A DNA stretch of 64,000 nt from Streptomyces niger (GTDB lineage Bacteria; Actinomycetota; Actinomycetes; Streptomycetales; Streptomycetaceae): contig NZ_JOFQ01000008.1 of assembly GCF_000718305.1 (NCBI RefSeq), positions 248,001 to 312,000 on the forward strand, written 5' to 3'. A program made the translations under genes and the position numbers. Positions 11,120-20,400 of the stretch are shown here, piece after piece. Position 1 is the first letter of the stretch. Each line of letters starts with the position of its first letter. Under the pieces are notes generated by a model. That model saw only the letters and a list, made by a program, of their open reading frames with translations, was not told the origin of the DNA and made no database searches.

Positions 11120-11872
11120 CTACTCGCCCGGCTTGATCAGATAACCCGCGCCGCGCCGGGTGTGGATCATCGGGCTGCGGCCGGCGTCGATCTTCCGCCG
11201 CAGGTAGGAGATGTACAGCTCGACGACGTTGGCCTGGCCGCCGAAGTCGTAGCTCCACACCCGGTCCAGGATCTGGGTCTTGCTGAGCACCCGGCGCGGA
11301 TTGCGCATGAGGTACCGAAGCAGCTCGAACTCCGTCGCCGTGAGGTGGATGTCCACCCCGCCGCGCGAGACCTCGTGGCTGTCCTCGTCCAGCACCAGGT
11401 CGCCCACCGTCAGCACCGACTCCGCGCGCACGGCGGCGGCCCCGGCCCGGCGCAGCAGTCCGCGCAACCGGGCGACCACCTCCTCCAGGCTGAACGGCTT
11501 GGTGACGTAGTCGTCGCCGCCCGCGGTCAGCCCCGCGATGCGGTCCTCCACGGCGTCCTTTGCCGTCAGGAAGAGCACCGGCACGTCGGGCAGGTCACGG
11601 CGGAGCCGGCCCAGTACGGTCAGGCCGTCCATGTCGGGCAGCATGACGTCCAGGAGCACCGCGTCCGGCCGCCACTCGCGCGCGGCCCGCAGCGCGCTCG
11701 CGCCGTCCCCGGCGGAGCGGATGTCCCAGCCTTCGTACCGCAGCGCCATCGAGAGCAGGTCGGTGAGCGACGCCTCGTCGTCGACGACGAGCACGCGCAC
11801 CGGGCTCCCGTCGGGGCGCAGCAGTTCCGGTTGCTTCTTCACGGAGGGCGGCGAGCCGGCAGTGGCAGTCAT
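11120..11872 (-). CDS. OmpR/PhoB-type response regulator
   Basis: 250 residues. Receiver at about 25-140 with VLVVDDEASL, the phospho-acceptor Asp in DAVLLDVMLPDMDG, Thr in VLFLTAKD and Lys in DDYVTKPFSLEE. A winged-helix DNA-binding domain follows (LTATEFELLRYLMRNPRRVLSK, then VVELYISYLRRKID, ending TRRGAGYLI). It is the first gene of the operon with the kinase and two glycosyltransferases. The direct-repeat site 24-63 bases upstream of its start, phased at 11 bp, fits OmpR-family binding and suggests autoregulation. Confidence 0.93.
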   Translation of the reverse strand: MTATAGSPPSVKKQPELLRPDGSPVRVLVVDDEASLTDLLSMALRYEGWDIRSAGDGASALRAAREWRPDAVLLDVMLPDMDGLTVLGRLRRDLPDVPVLFLTAKDAVEDRIAGLTAGGDDYVTKPFSLEEVVARLRGLLRRAGAAAVRAESVLTVGDLVLDEDSHEVSRGGVDIHLTATEFELLRYLMRNPRRVLSKTQILDRVWSYDFGGQANVVELYISYLRRKIDAGRSPMIHTRRGAGYLIKPGE

Positions 11873-11895
11873 ACCGGCAAGCCTGGCGGGGCCTT

Positions 11896-11935
11896 CTGAG
11901 AACCCCCTTTCCCGTTTCTGTGAATTCCCTGAGAA
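11896..11935 (-). promoter_or_regulatory. candidate OmpR-type direct-repeat binding site
   Basis: Three copies of CTG(A/T)GAA start at 11896, 11918 and 11929, that is 22 and 11 bp apart. OmpR-family dimers bind direct repeats with about 11-bp phasing. The site is just upstream of the regulator start at 11872. Confidence 0.5.
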
Positions 11936-12068
11936 ATGCGGGTGGGTGCGGTGGATGAGCGTCCGACCGGCTGGGCCGCCCCCCGCGCGGTCCAGCCGGT
12001 CCCACTGAGAGAAGCATGGCAGGCACCACTGACAATCGGCCTCGCGCGCGGGCGGGCCGCGGCCGGGC

Positions 12069-12947
12069 TCAGCGGCCCAGCAGCCGGGCCGCGTTGCCGT
12101 GACAGACCCCGCGCAGCCAGTCGTCCCCCAGCTCCAGCCGGGTCAGCGACTCCAGCGCGTGCGCGTAGCCGTAGGGGATGTTCGGGAAGTCGCTGCCGAA
12201 GAGAATCCGGTCGCCGAGGCCGGCCAGCCGCCCGCGCTCCCGGCGCGGGAACGGCGCGGTCCGCTCGGCGAAGTCGGTGAAGGCCATCGTCGTGTCCAGG
12301 TGGACGTGCTCGTACCGCTCCGCCAGGTCCAGGAAGTCGGTGTACTCCGGCATGCCCAGGTGCGCGACGACCAGCCGCAGCCGCGGGTGCCGGGCCAGCA
12401 CCCGGGCGATCGGCTCGGGCCCGGTGTGCTTGCCGGGCGCGGGCCCCGACCCGCAGTGCGTGACCGCCGGTACGCCCGCGTCCTCGATCGGCCCCCACAC
12501 CTCGTCGAGCCGCTCGTCCGCCGGGTCGTACCCGCCCACCTGCACATGTGCCTTGAAGATCCGTGCCCCGCCGGCCAGTTCGTCCCGGACGTACGCCGCG
12601 GCGCCGTCCTCGGGGAAGAAGGTCGCGGTCCGCAGGCAGTCCGGCGTGCGCGCGGCGAAGTCGGCCGCCCAGCCGTTCAGCCACCGCGCCATGCCGGCCT
12701 TGTGCGGGTAGATCATCGAGGTGAACGCGCGGACGCCGAAGCCGCGCAGCACGGCGATGCGGTCCTCCTCCTCGTACCGGTACGTGATCGGCCACTCCCG
12801 GCCCACGAGCGGGCCCGCGGCGTCGAAGTACGCCCAGACCTTCGCCATGACGCGCTCGGGCATGAAGTGCGTGTGCACATCGATCAGCCCCGGGAGCCCC
12901 AGCTCCCGCCAGAACGCCCCGACCCGCTCGTCCCCTTCGGCCGCCAC
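12069..12947 (-). CDS. amidohydrolase-family metal-dependent hydrolase
   Basis: 292 residues from the GTG at 12947. LIDVHTHFMPERVM carries the HxH metal pair of the amidohydrolase superfamily; later VTHCGSG, LVVAHLGMPEYTDFL and LFGSDFPNIPYG give the further His and Asp ligands, close to the ACMSD-like/TIM-barrel group. Substrate not identifiable. GGAGAGG lies nine bases before the GTG. An alternative CTG at 12974 would overlap the stop of the upstream DUF2797 gene as CTGA and has GGAGGGG upstream; the choice is open. The two genes are adjacent on the same strand and probably co-transcribed. Confidence 0.82.
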   Translation of the reverse strand: MAAEGDERVGAFWRELGLPGLIDVHTHFMPERVMAKVWAYFDAAGPLVGREWPITYRYEEEDRIAVLRGFGVRAFTSMIYPHKAGMARWLNGWAADFAARTPDCLRTATFFPEDGAAAYVRDELAGGARIFKAHVQVGGYDPADERLDEVWGPIEDAGVPAVTHCGSGPAPGKHTGPEPIARVLARHPRLRLVVAHLGMPEYTDFLDLAERYEHVHLDTTMAFTDFAERTAPFPRRERGRLAGLGDRILFGSDFPNIPYGYAHALESLTRLELGDDWLRGVCHGNAARLLGR

Positions 12948-12970
12948 CCCGCGCGGCCTCTCCGACGCCG

Positions 12971-13885
12971 TCAGAACAACCCCTCCTGCCGTCCCTCGTC
13001 CGTACCGCTCTCCGCACGGACCACGTCCGCCGTCGTCACCTTCCCGGCCGCGGCGCGCAGCACCCATCCGGACAGCAGCCGGGCGTCCACGACGACCACC
13101 GGCACCGCGTCCCCGCCCCGCGCCGGCTGCCTCAGGTACAGGTCGGAGCCGGCCGCCGCCAGCACCTCCCCGACGATCTCGGACCCCGCGCGCAGCGCCC
13201 CGACCTCCCCCACGGCCGCCGGATCCGCCGGGATCCGGCCCAGCCCGAACACCTCGAAGTGGTCCGCGTACGCGTACGGAGCGGCCTGGAGCGCCTCCGG
13301 CCAGCCCGGCAGCGCCTGCGCCTCGCGGTGCAGCGCGGCCAGCACTGCGGCCCGTTCGGCGACCGGTGGCAGCGACCGTCGCGCCGCCCGCTTCGCCGCC
13401 TTCCCGAACCGGTCCCGGACCGCCAGCGCGCTCCCCAGCAGCGCCTCCGCCCGCCGCGCCGCCATCAGCGGCCCCTGCCCGAGCCAGGAGTACCCGACCG
13501 CGCCCTGCTCCAGCAGCCGCGCCGCACCCCGCTCGGCGGCGGTGATCCCCACCTTCAGCAGTTCGGGCCCGAAGTACGCCAGGTAGACGCCGTACGGGCG
13601 CGGGTCGTCCGCCATCGTGTCCGCGGCGACCGACCGCGAACGGTCCAGCCGCGCGCAGTCCGGGCACTGGTCGCGCGCGCCGGCGCCGTCGAGCACCGCC
13701 GCGTGCGGACAGACGATCCGCCGACCGGCCCGCCACACGCCCAGGCAGCGCCGCTCACCCTCGACGGCGAACGCCAGCGGCTTGCCGGCCGGCAGGACGC
13801 TCCGCCGCTCCTCGCCCCGCTCCGGGTGGTACCAGCCGAGCCCGAAGGCGCCGCCCGACCACCGCGGCCCCGTGCACCGCCACAT
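12971..13885 (-). CDS. DUF2797 domain-containing protein
   Basis: 304 residues. The early part has Cys-rich motifs (RRIVCPHAAVLDG, then CPDCARLDRSRS) that look like a zinc site, followed by the DUF2797 core: YGVYLAYFGPELLKVGITAAERG, then RLLEQGAVGYSWLGQGPLMAARRAE, which resembles a GIY-YIG-like fold signature. The family has no settled function that I know. The ATG has no strong ribosome site, but the reading frame is clean and the downstream amidohydrolase starts within or next to its stop. Confidence 0.8.
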   Translation of the reverse strand: MWRCTGPRWSGGAFGLGWYHPERGEERRSVLPAGKPLAFAVEGERRCLGVWRAGRRIVCPHAAVLDGAGARDQCPDCARLDRSRSVAADTMADDPRPYGVYLAYFGPELLKVGITAAERGAARLLEQGAVGYSWLGQGPLMAARRAEALLGSALAVRDRFGKAAKRAARRSLPPVAERAAVLAALHREAQALPGWPEALQAAPYAYADHFEVFGLGRIPADPAAVGEVGALRAGSEIVGEVLAAAGSDLYLRQPARGGDAVPVVVVDARLLSGWVLRAAAGKVTTADVVRAESGTDEGRQEGLF

Positions 13886-13898
13886 CGTCCCGCCCCTC

Positions 13899-14921
13899 TC
13901 AGACCGCGACCGCGGCCTCTTCCGCGCGCTCCGGGACCGCCTGCGGCCCCCGGAACGTGCTGCGGTACTGGCTCGGCGAGACGCCCAGCGCCGCCTGGAG
14001 GTGCTGCCGCAGCGAAGCGGCCGTGCCGAACCCGGCGTCGGCCGCCACCCGGTCCACCGGCAGGTCCGTCTCCTCCAGCAGGTGCCGGGCCCGCTCGACG
14101 CGCTGCTGCGTGAGCCACTGCAGCGGCGAGAGCCCGGACTCCTCCCGGAAGCGCCGGGTGAAGGTCCGTACGCTCATCGACTCGCGCGCGGCCAGCTCGC
14201 GCAGGGTCAGCGGGCGGTGCAGGTTCTCCAGCGCCCAGGCGCGTGCCGCGCCCGTCGTGGCGAACTGCCGGTCGGGGACGGGGCGCTGGATGTACTGGGC
14301 CTGGCCGCCCTCCCGGTGCGGCGGGACGACCGTGCTCCGCGCCACCTCGTTGGCGACGCCCGAGCCGAAGTCGCTGCGCACCATGTGCAGGCACAGGTCC
14401 ACCCCGGAGGCCACGCCCGCCGAGGTCAGCACGTGGCCGTCCTCGGTGTAGAGCACCTCCGGGTCCAGGCACACGGCCGGGAAGAGCCGCCGGAAGTCCT
14501 CCGTCGACCGCCAGTGGGTGGTGGCCCGCCGCCCGTCCAGCAGGCCCGCGGCGGCCAGCACGAAGGCGCCCGTGCAGATCGAGGCGACCCTGGTGCCGGG
14601 GCGGATGCGGGCCAGAGCGGCCGCGAGCGGCGCGTCGAGCCGCCCCTCCTCCGGCGTGTAGTCCTCGTGCGCGGCGGGCACGACCACGGTCTGCGCCTCG
14701 GCCAGCGCCTCGGGGCCGTGCGCCACGTTGATCGTGAAATCCGCCTCGGTGCGCACCACGCCGGGCTCGACGGCGCAGGTCACCACCTCGTACAGCGGCT
14801 CGCCCGCGGCCGACCTCGCCTGTCCGAAGACGCGGTGGACGATGCCCAGCTCCATCGGCAGCATGCCGTGCCGTACCAGTACGGCGACCCGGTGCCGCCC
14901 GCTCTCCTCGAAAGCCGTCAT
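13899..14921 (-). CDS. GlxA-type transcriptional regulator (DJ-1/PfpI domain plus AraC helix-turn-helix)
   Basis: 340 residues. Residues about 8-185 are a DJ-1/PfpI-like amidase fold (HRVAVLVRHGMLPMELGIVHRVFG, VVVPAAHEDY, and the nucleophile-elbow-like SICTGAFVLAAAGLLDGRRATTHW). Residues about 220-325 form an AraC pair of helix-turn-helix motifs (LTLRELAARESMSVRTFTRRFREESGLSPLQWL, then VDRVAADAGFGTAASLRQHLQAALGVSPSQYR). AAGGA eight bases upstream supports the ATG at 14921; the frame opens a few codons further up. It is transcribed divergently from a flavin oxidoreductase 71 bp away, its likely target. The domain probably senses a small molecule rather than acting as a protease. Confidence 0.88.
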   Translation of the reverse strand: MTAFEESGRHRVAVLVRHGMLPMELGIVHRVFGQARSAAGEPLYEVVTCAVEPGVVRTEADFTINVAHGPEALAEAQTVVVPAAHEDYTPEEGRLDAPLAAALARIRPGTRVASICTGAFVLAAAGLLDGRRATTHWRSTEDFRRLFPAVCLDPEVLYTEDGHVLTSAGVASGVDLCLHMVRSDFGSGVANEVARSTVVPPHREGGQAQYIQRPVPDRQFATTGAARAWALENLHRPLTLRELAARESMSVRTFTRRFREESGLSPLQWLTQQRVERARHLLEETDLPVDRVAADAGFGTAASLRQHLQAALGVSPSQYRSTFRGPQAVPERAEEAAVAV

Positions 14922-14941
14922 GGCCCGATCCTTGCACACCC

Positions 14942-14955
14942 TGGCCATCAGGCCA
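14942..14955. promoter_or_regulatory. small inverted repeat between divergent regulator and oxidoreductase
   Basis: TGGCC, four-base spacer, GGCCA in the 71-bp region between the GlxA-type regulator and the oxidoreductase. It could be a binding site for that regulator, but it is short and could occur by chance in GC-rich DNA. Confidence 0.3.
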
Positions 14956-14992
14956 CTCGTTTCGGGCCGCCCGCCCCCGCACGATCGTTTCC

Positions 14993-15760
14993 ATGAAGGT
15001 TTTCTGGCTTTACGCCCACCCCGAATCCCGCTCCCTCAACGGCGCCCTGAAGGACGAGGGCATCCGCACGCTGGAGGCCGCGGGCCATGAGGTGCGCGTC
15101 TCCGACCTGTACGCGATGAAGTGGAACCCGGTCGTGGACGCCGACGACTACGGCCACGACCGCACCGAGCGGCTCGACGTCGCCCGCGCCTCCCAGGAGG
15201 CGTACGAGACCGGCCAGCTGGCCCCCGACGTCGTCGCCGAGCAGGAGAAGATCGACTGGGCGGACGCGGTGATCGTCCAGTTCCCGCTGTGGTGGTACGG
15301 GATGCCCGCCATCCTCAAGGGCTGGTTCGACCGCGTCTTCGTGAAGGGCTTCGGCTACGGCGTGCAGGACGCGGACGGCCGCACCCTGCGCTACGGAGAG
15401 GGCCGGCTGGCCGGCAAGCGCGCCATGGTCGTCCTCACCGCCGGCGCCTTCGAGCCCTCCCTCGGGCCCCGCGGCATCAACGGCAGCCTGGAGTCCGTCC
15501 TGTACCCCCTCCAGCACGGCACGTTCTGGTACACCGGCATGTCCGTGCTGCCCCCGCTCCTGGTCCCCGCGGCCAACCGCGTCTCCCCCGAGCAGTACGC
15601 CGAGGCCGCCGCCCGCCTCCGCGACCGCCTCGACACCCTCGCCACCACCCCGCCGCTCGCCTACCGCACCCAGAACGGCGGCGACTACGACGAGGACCTG
15701 GTCCTCCGCCCCCACCTGGCCCCGGACCGCACGGACCTCGCCATTCACCGCCGCTCCTGA
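14993..15760 (+). CDS. NAD(P)H-dependent flavin oxidoreductase, flavodoxin-like (MdaB/NQO family)
   Basis: 255 residues. MKVFWLYAHPESRSLNGAL is the flavodoxin-fold start of the NQO/MdaB group; FPLWWYGMPAILKGWFDRVF is the FMN/FAD-loop and dimer signature. By family it reduces quinones or similar electrophiles with NAD(P)H in the cytoplasm, protecting against redox damage. The ATG lies within about 13 bases of the ACGATCG segment and has no clear ribosome site, so the transcript may be nearly leaderless. It is divergent from the GlxA-type regulator and ends 19 bases before a strong bidirectional terminator. Confidence 0.88.
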   Translation: MKVFWLYAHPESRSLNGALKDEGIRTLEAAGHEVRVSDLYAMKWNPVVDADDYGHDRTERLDVARASQEAYETGQLAPDVVAEQEKIDWADAVIVQFPLWWYGMPAILKGWFDRVFVKGFGYGVQDADGRTLRYGEGRLAGKRAMVVLTAGAFEPSLGPRGINGSLESVLYPLQHGTFWYTGMSVLPPLLVPAANRVSPEQYAEAAARLRDRLDTLATTPPLAYRTQNGGDYDEDLVLRPHLAPDRTDLAIHRRS

Positions 15761-15778
15761 CCACGGCGGCACGGAAAC

Positions 15779-15816
15779 GCCGGAGGCCCCGTCGATCTCT
15801 CGACGGGGCCTCCGGC
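15779..15816. terminator. perfect 17-bp hairpin terminator
   Basis: Stem 15779-15795 pairs fully with 15800-15816 around a four-base loop (tctc). It ends the oxidoreductase transcript (+) and probably the tRNA-Arg transcript (-). Confidence 0.85.
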
Positions 15817-15821
15817 TGCTG

Positions 15822-15894
15822 TGCGCTCGGCAGGATTCGAACCTGCAACCTTCTGATCCGTAGTCAGATGCTCTATCCGTTAAGCTACGAGCGC
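15822..15894 (-). tRNA. tRNA-Arg (anticodon ACG), copy 1
   Basis: 73 bases on the minus strand. Acceptor GCGCTCG pairs with CGAGCGC, discriminator A; anticodon loop CTACGGA gives ACG; T-arm contains GGTTCGAATCC. CCA is not encoded. A second copy lies at 16059-16131 with the same sequence. Confidence 0.96.
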
Positions 15895-16019
15895 TCGGCT
15901 CCCCGGTGGGGTTGTCCACCGGTCGGCGTTGCGGAACCACTTTACATGACCTGCGAGGGAGCTCGCTCCAGGCCCCTCGGGGCCTTCGCCGACGCATGCG
16001 GCGGCCGACCACGAGAAAA

Positions 16020-16045
16020 CCCCCGTCCGGACGAACCGGCGGGGG
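16020..16045 (-). terminator. terminator after tRNA-Arg copy 2
   Basis: On the minus strand CCCCCGCCGG, short loop, CCGGACGGGGG, then TTTTCT. One pair in the stem is imperfect. It separates the two tRNA-Arg genes. Confidence 0.8.
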
Positions 16046-16058
16046 CTTTGTCATGCTG

Positions 16059-16131
16059 TGCGCTCGGCAGGATTCGAACCTGCAACCTTCTGATCCGTAG
16101 TCAGATGCTCTATCCGTTAAGCTACGAGCGC
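16059..16131 (-). tRNA. tRNA-Arg (anticodon ACG), copy 2
   Basis: 73 bases, same as copy 1 over the whole gene and several flanking bases on both sides. It has its own terminator, so the two copies are probably separate transcripts rather than one precursor. Confidence 0.96.
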
Positions 16132-16243
16132 TCGGCTCTCCGGCGGCGTTCCCCACCGGTCGGCGTTGCGGGAACAACATTACATGACCTGCGCCGGTGC
16201 GCGAAATCCATTGCCCGGACCCCGCCTGAGCTGCGAAAACGAG

Positions 16244-16273
16244 CGAAGCCCCGACCTTGCGGCCGGGGCTTCG
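16244..16273 (-). terminator. terminator after tRNA-Ser(GCT)
   Basis: CGAAGCCCCG (16244-16253) pairs with CGGGGCTTCG (16264-16273). On the minus strand it lies just after the tRNA-Ser gene and is followed by a short T-rich run. Confidence 0.8.
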
Positions 16274-16282
16274 TCCCTTCTG

Positions 16283-16373
16283 CGGAGGCGGAGGGATTTG
16301 AACCCTCGATGGGCTTTAAGACCCAAACCGCATTAGCAGTGCGGCGCCATAGACCGGACTAGGCGACGCCTCC
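16283..16373 (-). tRNA. tRNA-Ser (anticodon GCT)
   Basis: 91 bases on the minus strand with the long variable arm of a class II tRNA. Acceptor GGAGGCG pairs with CGCCTCC; anticodon stem CCGCA/TGCGG with loop CTGCTAA gives GCT; T-arm GGTTCAAATCC. Confidence 0.95.
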
Positions 16374-16650
16374 ACGCAACGCCACCCCGCGCGACCGCGA
16401 AGTGGTGTGTGCAGATGATGGCACAGCTCAGCGTGCTGTCACCAATCGAGGCCTACGGTACTAGGCCCGCGGCCCGCTGAGCAAAGCACTTCCGACGGGA
16501 AACGCCGCGCAGCAGCCATGGCGGGACACGGCGGTACGCAGCGAAGTCGTGCGGTTGCGCAACGTACGGAGGAGTGGAGCGTTAAGAGGGGATGGGGAGC
16601 CGTCCCGGTCCCCCGCCGTCCCCGGTCCCACCCCACGCCTGGAGAGTCCG

Positions 16651-17118
16651 ATGGCGCTGCGCCGTATCGCCGTTCTCGCCCTGTCCGCCGCCACCTGCGC
16701 CCTCGCGCCGGCCCTCGCCGCACCGACGGCCGGCGCCGCCACCCCCGCGCAGCAGGTCCGGCAGGCACCGATCCCGCTGTCCAAGGGCGGCGACCAGCTC
16801 AAGGTCACCGTCACCGGGTCCGGCGGCGCCGGGCTGGACGGCACCCACGTACTGAAGTGCCACCCCACCGGCGGCGACCACCCCGAGGCGGCGGAGGCGT
16901 GCCGGGCGCTGGACAAGGTGACGCGGTGGGGCAAGGACCCGTTCGCGCCGGTGGCGCCCGGTTCGGCCTGCACGATGCAGTACGGCGGCCCCGCCACCGC
17001 GCACGTCACCGGCCGCTGGGCCGGGCGGCCGGTCGACGCCACCTTCAAGCGCGACAACGGCTGTGAGATCGACCGCTGGAACAAGCTCACCCCCCTCCTC
17101 CCCACGGCCTCCTCATAA
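16651..17118 (+). CDS. secreted subtilisin-inhibitor-like (SSI family) protease inhibitor
   Basis: 155 residues. Sec-type signal peptide (ALRRIAVLALSAATCALAPA, cut near AGAA), then an SSI domain: VLKCHPTGGDHPEAAEACRAL, SACTMQYGGP, VTGRWAGRPVDATF, NGCEIDRW. Four Cys match the two disulfides of the family. By alignment with SSI (reactive site in CPMVYDP), Met109 is P1 and Gln110 P1'. Met at P1 matches SSI itself, which inhibits subtilisin-like proteases; Gln at P1' differs from SSI's Val. GGAGAG lies just before the ATG. A longer in-frame opening upstream has no signal-peptide logic. Expected role: control of the organism's own or competing extracellular serine proteases. Confidence 0.88.
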   Translation: MALRRIAVLALSAATCALAPALAAPTAGAATPAQQVRQAPIPLSKGGDQLKVTVTGSGGAGLDGTHVLKCHPTGGDHPEAAEACRALDKVTRWGKDPFAPVAPGSACTMQYGGPATAHVTGRWAGRPVDATFKRDNGCEIDRWNKLTPLLPTASS

Positions 17119-17444
17119 GGAGCCCCACAAGGAGCCTCGTCGAGAAGGCCGGAAGACGACGTGAGAGGCGGGAAGCGGAGCCGGGAGCGCCGGAAGAGCG
17201 GTGTCCGCTTCCCGCGAAGGCCGGCCGGGATTCGTGACCAAGTGGGGCGCCAGATCAGGACGCGGGGCACATGTCGGGCGTGCGCCGAGTCGCACGGGGC
17301 CGTGGCATTACCTCCCCGTCATCCGCCTCCGCGTCCCCGGCCGGTGCCCGTAGACTCCCTTCCAGTGACACGCCACAGTGGGTTTCAGTCACCCGCCGCG
17401 GTGGGGTGTCGGCAAGATGCGGTCATCAGGGAGGAAGCGTCGTC
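17119..17444 (+). other. intergenic region before the large degenerate kinase
   Basis: 326 bases. It contains a GGAGG ribosome site about ten bases before the GTG at 17445. The frame of the downstream gene is open here but shows no domain. No RNA gene or clear terminator seen. Confidence 0.4.
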
Positions 17445-20400
17445 GTGAGCAGCAGGCCATCCCGAGGCGCTGCTCGCCTCGCAGCCATACTCGACGCCTT
17501 GCCCGACGCGTTGTTGCTCGTCAACTGCAACGGCACGGTCGTCAACGCCAACACCATCGCCCTGGAGACGTTCGAGGCGCCGGGCACGGCCCTCGTGGGC
17601 CGCGGTCTGCTGGACCTGCTCCCGACGTTCGACTCCAAGCGCATCCCCGGCTCCATGCGGCGCCCCGACGATCCCGCGCAGGCGGGCGGGCGGCAGAAGC
17701 CGACCCGGATGGTCGCGCGGCGCACGGACGGCACGGAGATGCTGGTCGAGGTGACCAGCGCCAACCTGGAGGACGGCCGTACCCCGTACGAGTCGTCGTT
17801 CGAGGCGGCGTACGCGGACCACCGCACGAGCTACACCGGCGACGAACTGCTGATGCTCGTCGTCCGCGACCTCTCCGGGCAGCTGGACATCGAGAGCGAA
17901 CTCGCCCGCCAGCAGCGCCAGACCGAGATGATCCTGCGCGCGGCCGCCGAGGGCGTCGTGGGCGTGGACGCCGAGGGCAAGGTCGTCCTCGTCAACCCCT
18001 CCGCCGCGCAGATCCTCGGCTACCGCGCCAGCGAGCTGGGCGGCAAGGAACTGCACCCGCTCATCCACCACTCGCGCGCCGACGGCACCCCGCTGCCCTG
18101 GGCGGAGACCCCGCTCGCCGACACCCTCAAGTCCGGCCGCAAGCACCGGGTGCGCGCACAGGTGCTGTGGGCCAAGGACGGGCGCGCGGTCTCCGTCGAC
18201 CTGACGACCGCGCCGGTACGCGACGGCGACCAGCTCGTCGGGGCCGTCATGACCTTCACCGACCGGCGCCCGATGGACGCTCTGGCGGCCCGCCAGAGCC
18301 AGCTGCTCGCCGTACTGGACCGGTCGCTGCGCGGCCCGCTGGAGGAGCTCCGCAGCGAGCTGGGCACCCTGGCGTCCGACCCGGCCGGCCAGCTCTGGCC
18401 GGAGGCCAACCAGGTCCTGCACCACCTCTCGGCCGGGTACAGCCGGATGACGGCGCTGGTGGACAACGTCCTGAGCTACCAGCAGCTCGACGCGGGCACG
18501 GACAAGCTCCGGCGGGCCGAGGTCTCGCTGGACGCGGTGGTCGCCGCCGGCGTCGAGGGCGCGATCGAGCTGATCGGGCCGGGCCGCGCGCAGTTCGCGG
18601 TGCACGCCCCGCCGATCGAGGCCGAGGTGGACGCGGCGCGGCTGGCGCAGGCGCTCTCGCACCTGATCGCCGACGTCGCGGGCGTGGACTCCACCGGCAA
18701 CACCCCCGCGGGCGTCGCGCCGGCCGGGGACTCCACGATCGTGGTCGCGGCGGCCAAGCGCGGCTCCGTCGTCCGGATCGAGGTGCGCGGCCCGTACAGC
18801 GGCGGCGACCCGGTGCACGGCCCGATCGTGCGCGGCATCGTCCGGCTGCACGGCGGCGTGCTGCAGACGCACGACGTGCCGGGCGGCGCGGGCGGCAGCG
18901 CGTACGTGCTGGAGGTACCTGTCAAGGCCGACGGCTCGCCCGTACCGGCCGGACAGCAGGCGGGCGCCGACGGGACGGGGCAGACCCCCGCGGCCGGCTC
19001 CGGGACCGCGACGCCGGCCGGCGGTACGGCCGGGGGCGGCCGCCGGCGGGCCCGTGGCGGCACGAACGGCGCCGACGCGACGGCCGGCGCAGCCGCGCAG
19101 CAGGCCGAACAGACTGCCGGGGGCCAGGGCCCGAACGCCCCGGCCGACGGCGCTCCGGGTACCGGTACGGACGGCCGGGGCGCGGGCGACAGCACCGGCG
19201 GTACGCCGGTCGACGCCCGGGCCCACGCGGGCATGCCGGGCGCGGAGGCCGTGCCGCCGGGCGGCCGGCGGCGGGGCCGCCCCGAGGCGGAGTCCGCGGG
19301 CGGCGGACTGCCCGCGCTGCCGGCCGCGGCCGGCGCCGCCGGGGAGCAGCCGGGTCAGGCACCGGCCCGGCAGCCGGGCGGCCGCCGGGCGCGCCGCGCG
19401 CTCTCCGACACCGCCGGACGCGCCCTCCCCGACCAGGCACCGCCGCAGGCCGCCGGCCAGGCCCCGGGCGCCCCGCAGGGCGCCGAGCAGCAGCCGTCAC
19501 GGTCCGCCGCGAGCGCGCTCACCCCGGCCGCGGGCCCGGGCAGCGCCGGCCAGGCACCGAGCGCCCAGGGCGGCCGGAACAACGGGCAGGGACAGCCGGG
19601 TGGCCAGGGGCCCGCCGGGCTCAGCCCCGCGCGCGCCGGCGGCGCACCGGCGGCGCCCGCCGCGCAGCAAGGCCCGCGTACGCCCTTCGCACTGCCGCCC
19701 GCCGCCGCGGACCAGCACGCGCAGCCCCCGGCCCAGCCGCAGCCCGGCGCGCAACAGCCACGCCCCGCACTGCCGGCCCCGGGCGCGCTGCCGGCTTCTC
19801 AGGCGCAGGGGCCGGGTGCGCAAGGGGGTGTGCAAGGCGGAGCGCAAGGGGGTGCGCAAGCGAACGGCGTGCAGGCAGCTGGTGGGCAGGCGCCCGGCGT
19901 GCAGGCAGCCGGTGGACAGGTGCCCGGTGTCCAGGCAGCTGGTGGGCAGGTGCCCGGTGTCCAAGCAGCTGGTGGCCAGGCTTCCGGCGTGCAGGCAGCC
20001 GGTGGCCAGGCGGCTGCTGGTCGGGCTGCCGACCAGCAGGTGGCCGGGGAGCGGGTGCCCGGTGCGCAGGTGCCCGGTGCGCAGGTGCCCGGTGCGCAGC
20101 TTCCCGCGCAGGCGGGTCCGGCCGGGCCCGGGAGCGCGGTGCCCGCGGGGACCGGCCGGCGCCGAGCCCGTCGCGCCCCCGAGGACACCCCCGACAGCGC
20201 ACCCGACGCGCTGCCCGCGACGCGCGGTGCCGGGGCCGGACCGGCCACCGGTGGCGAGTGGGACGCACCGACCGGCCGACGCCGGGCGCGCCGCGCCGCC
20301 GCCGAGGAGCGGGCCGCCGCCGCGATGGCCGACTCCGAGTCCAGCGGTACGTTCGTCGTGGGCGCCGAAGGCCAGGTCACGCACCCCGAGGACACCCCGG

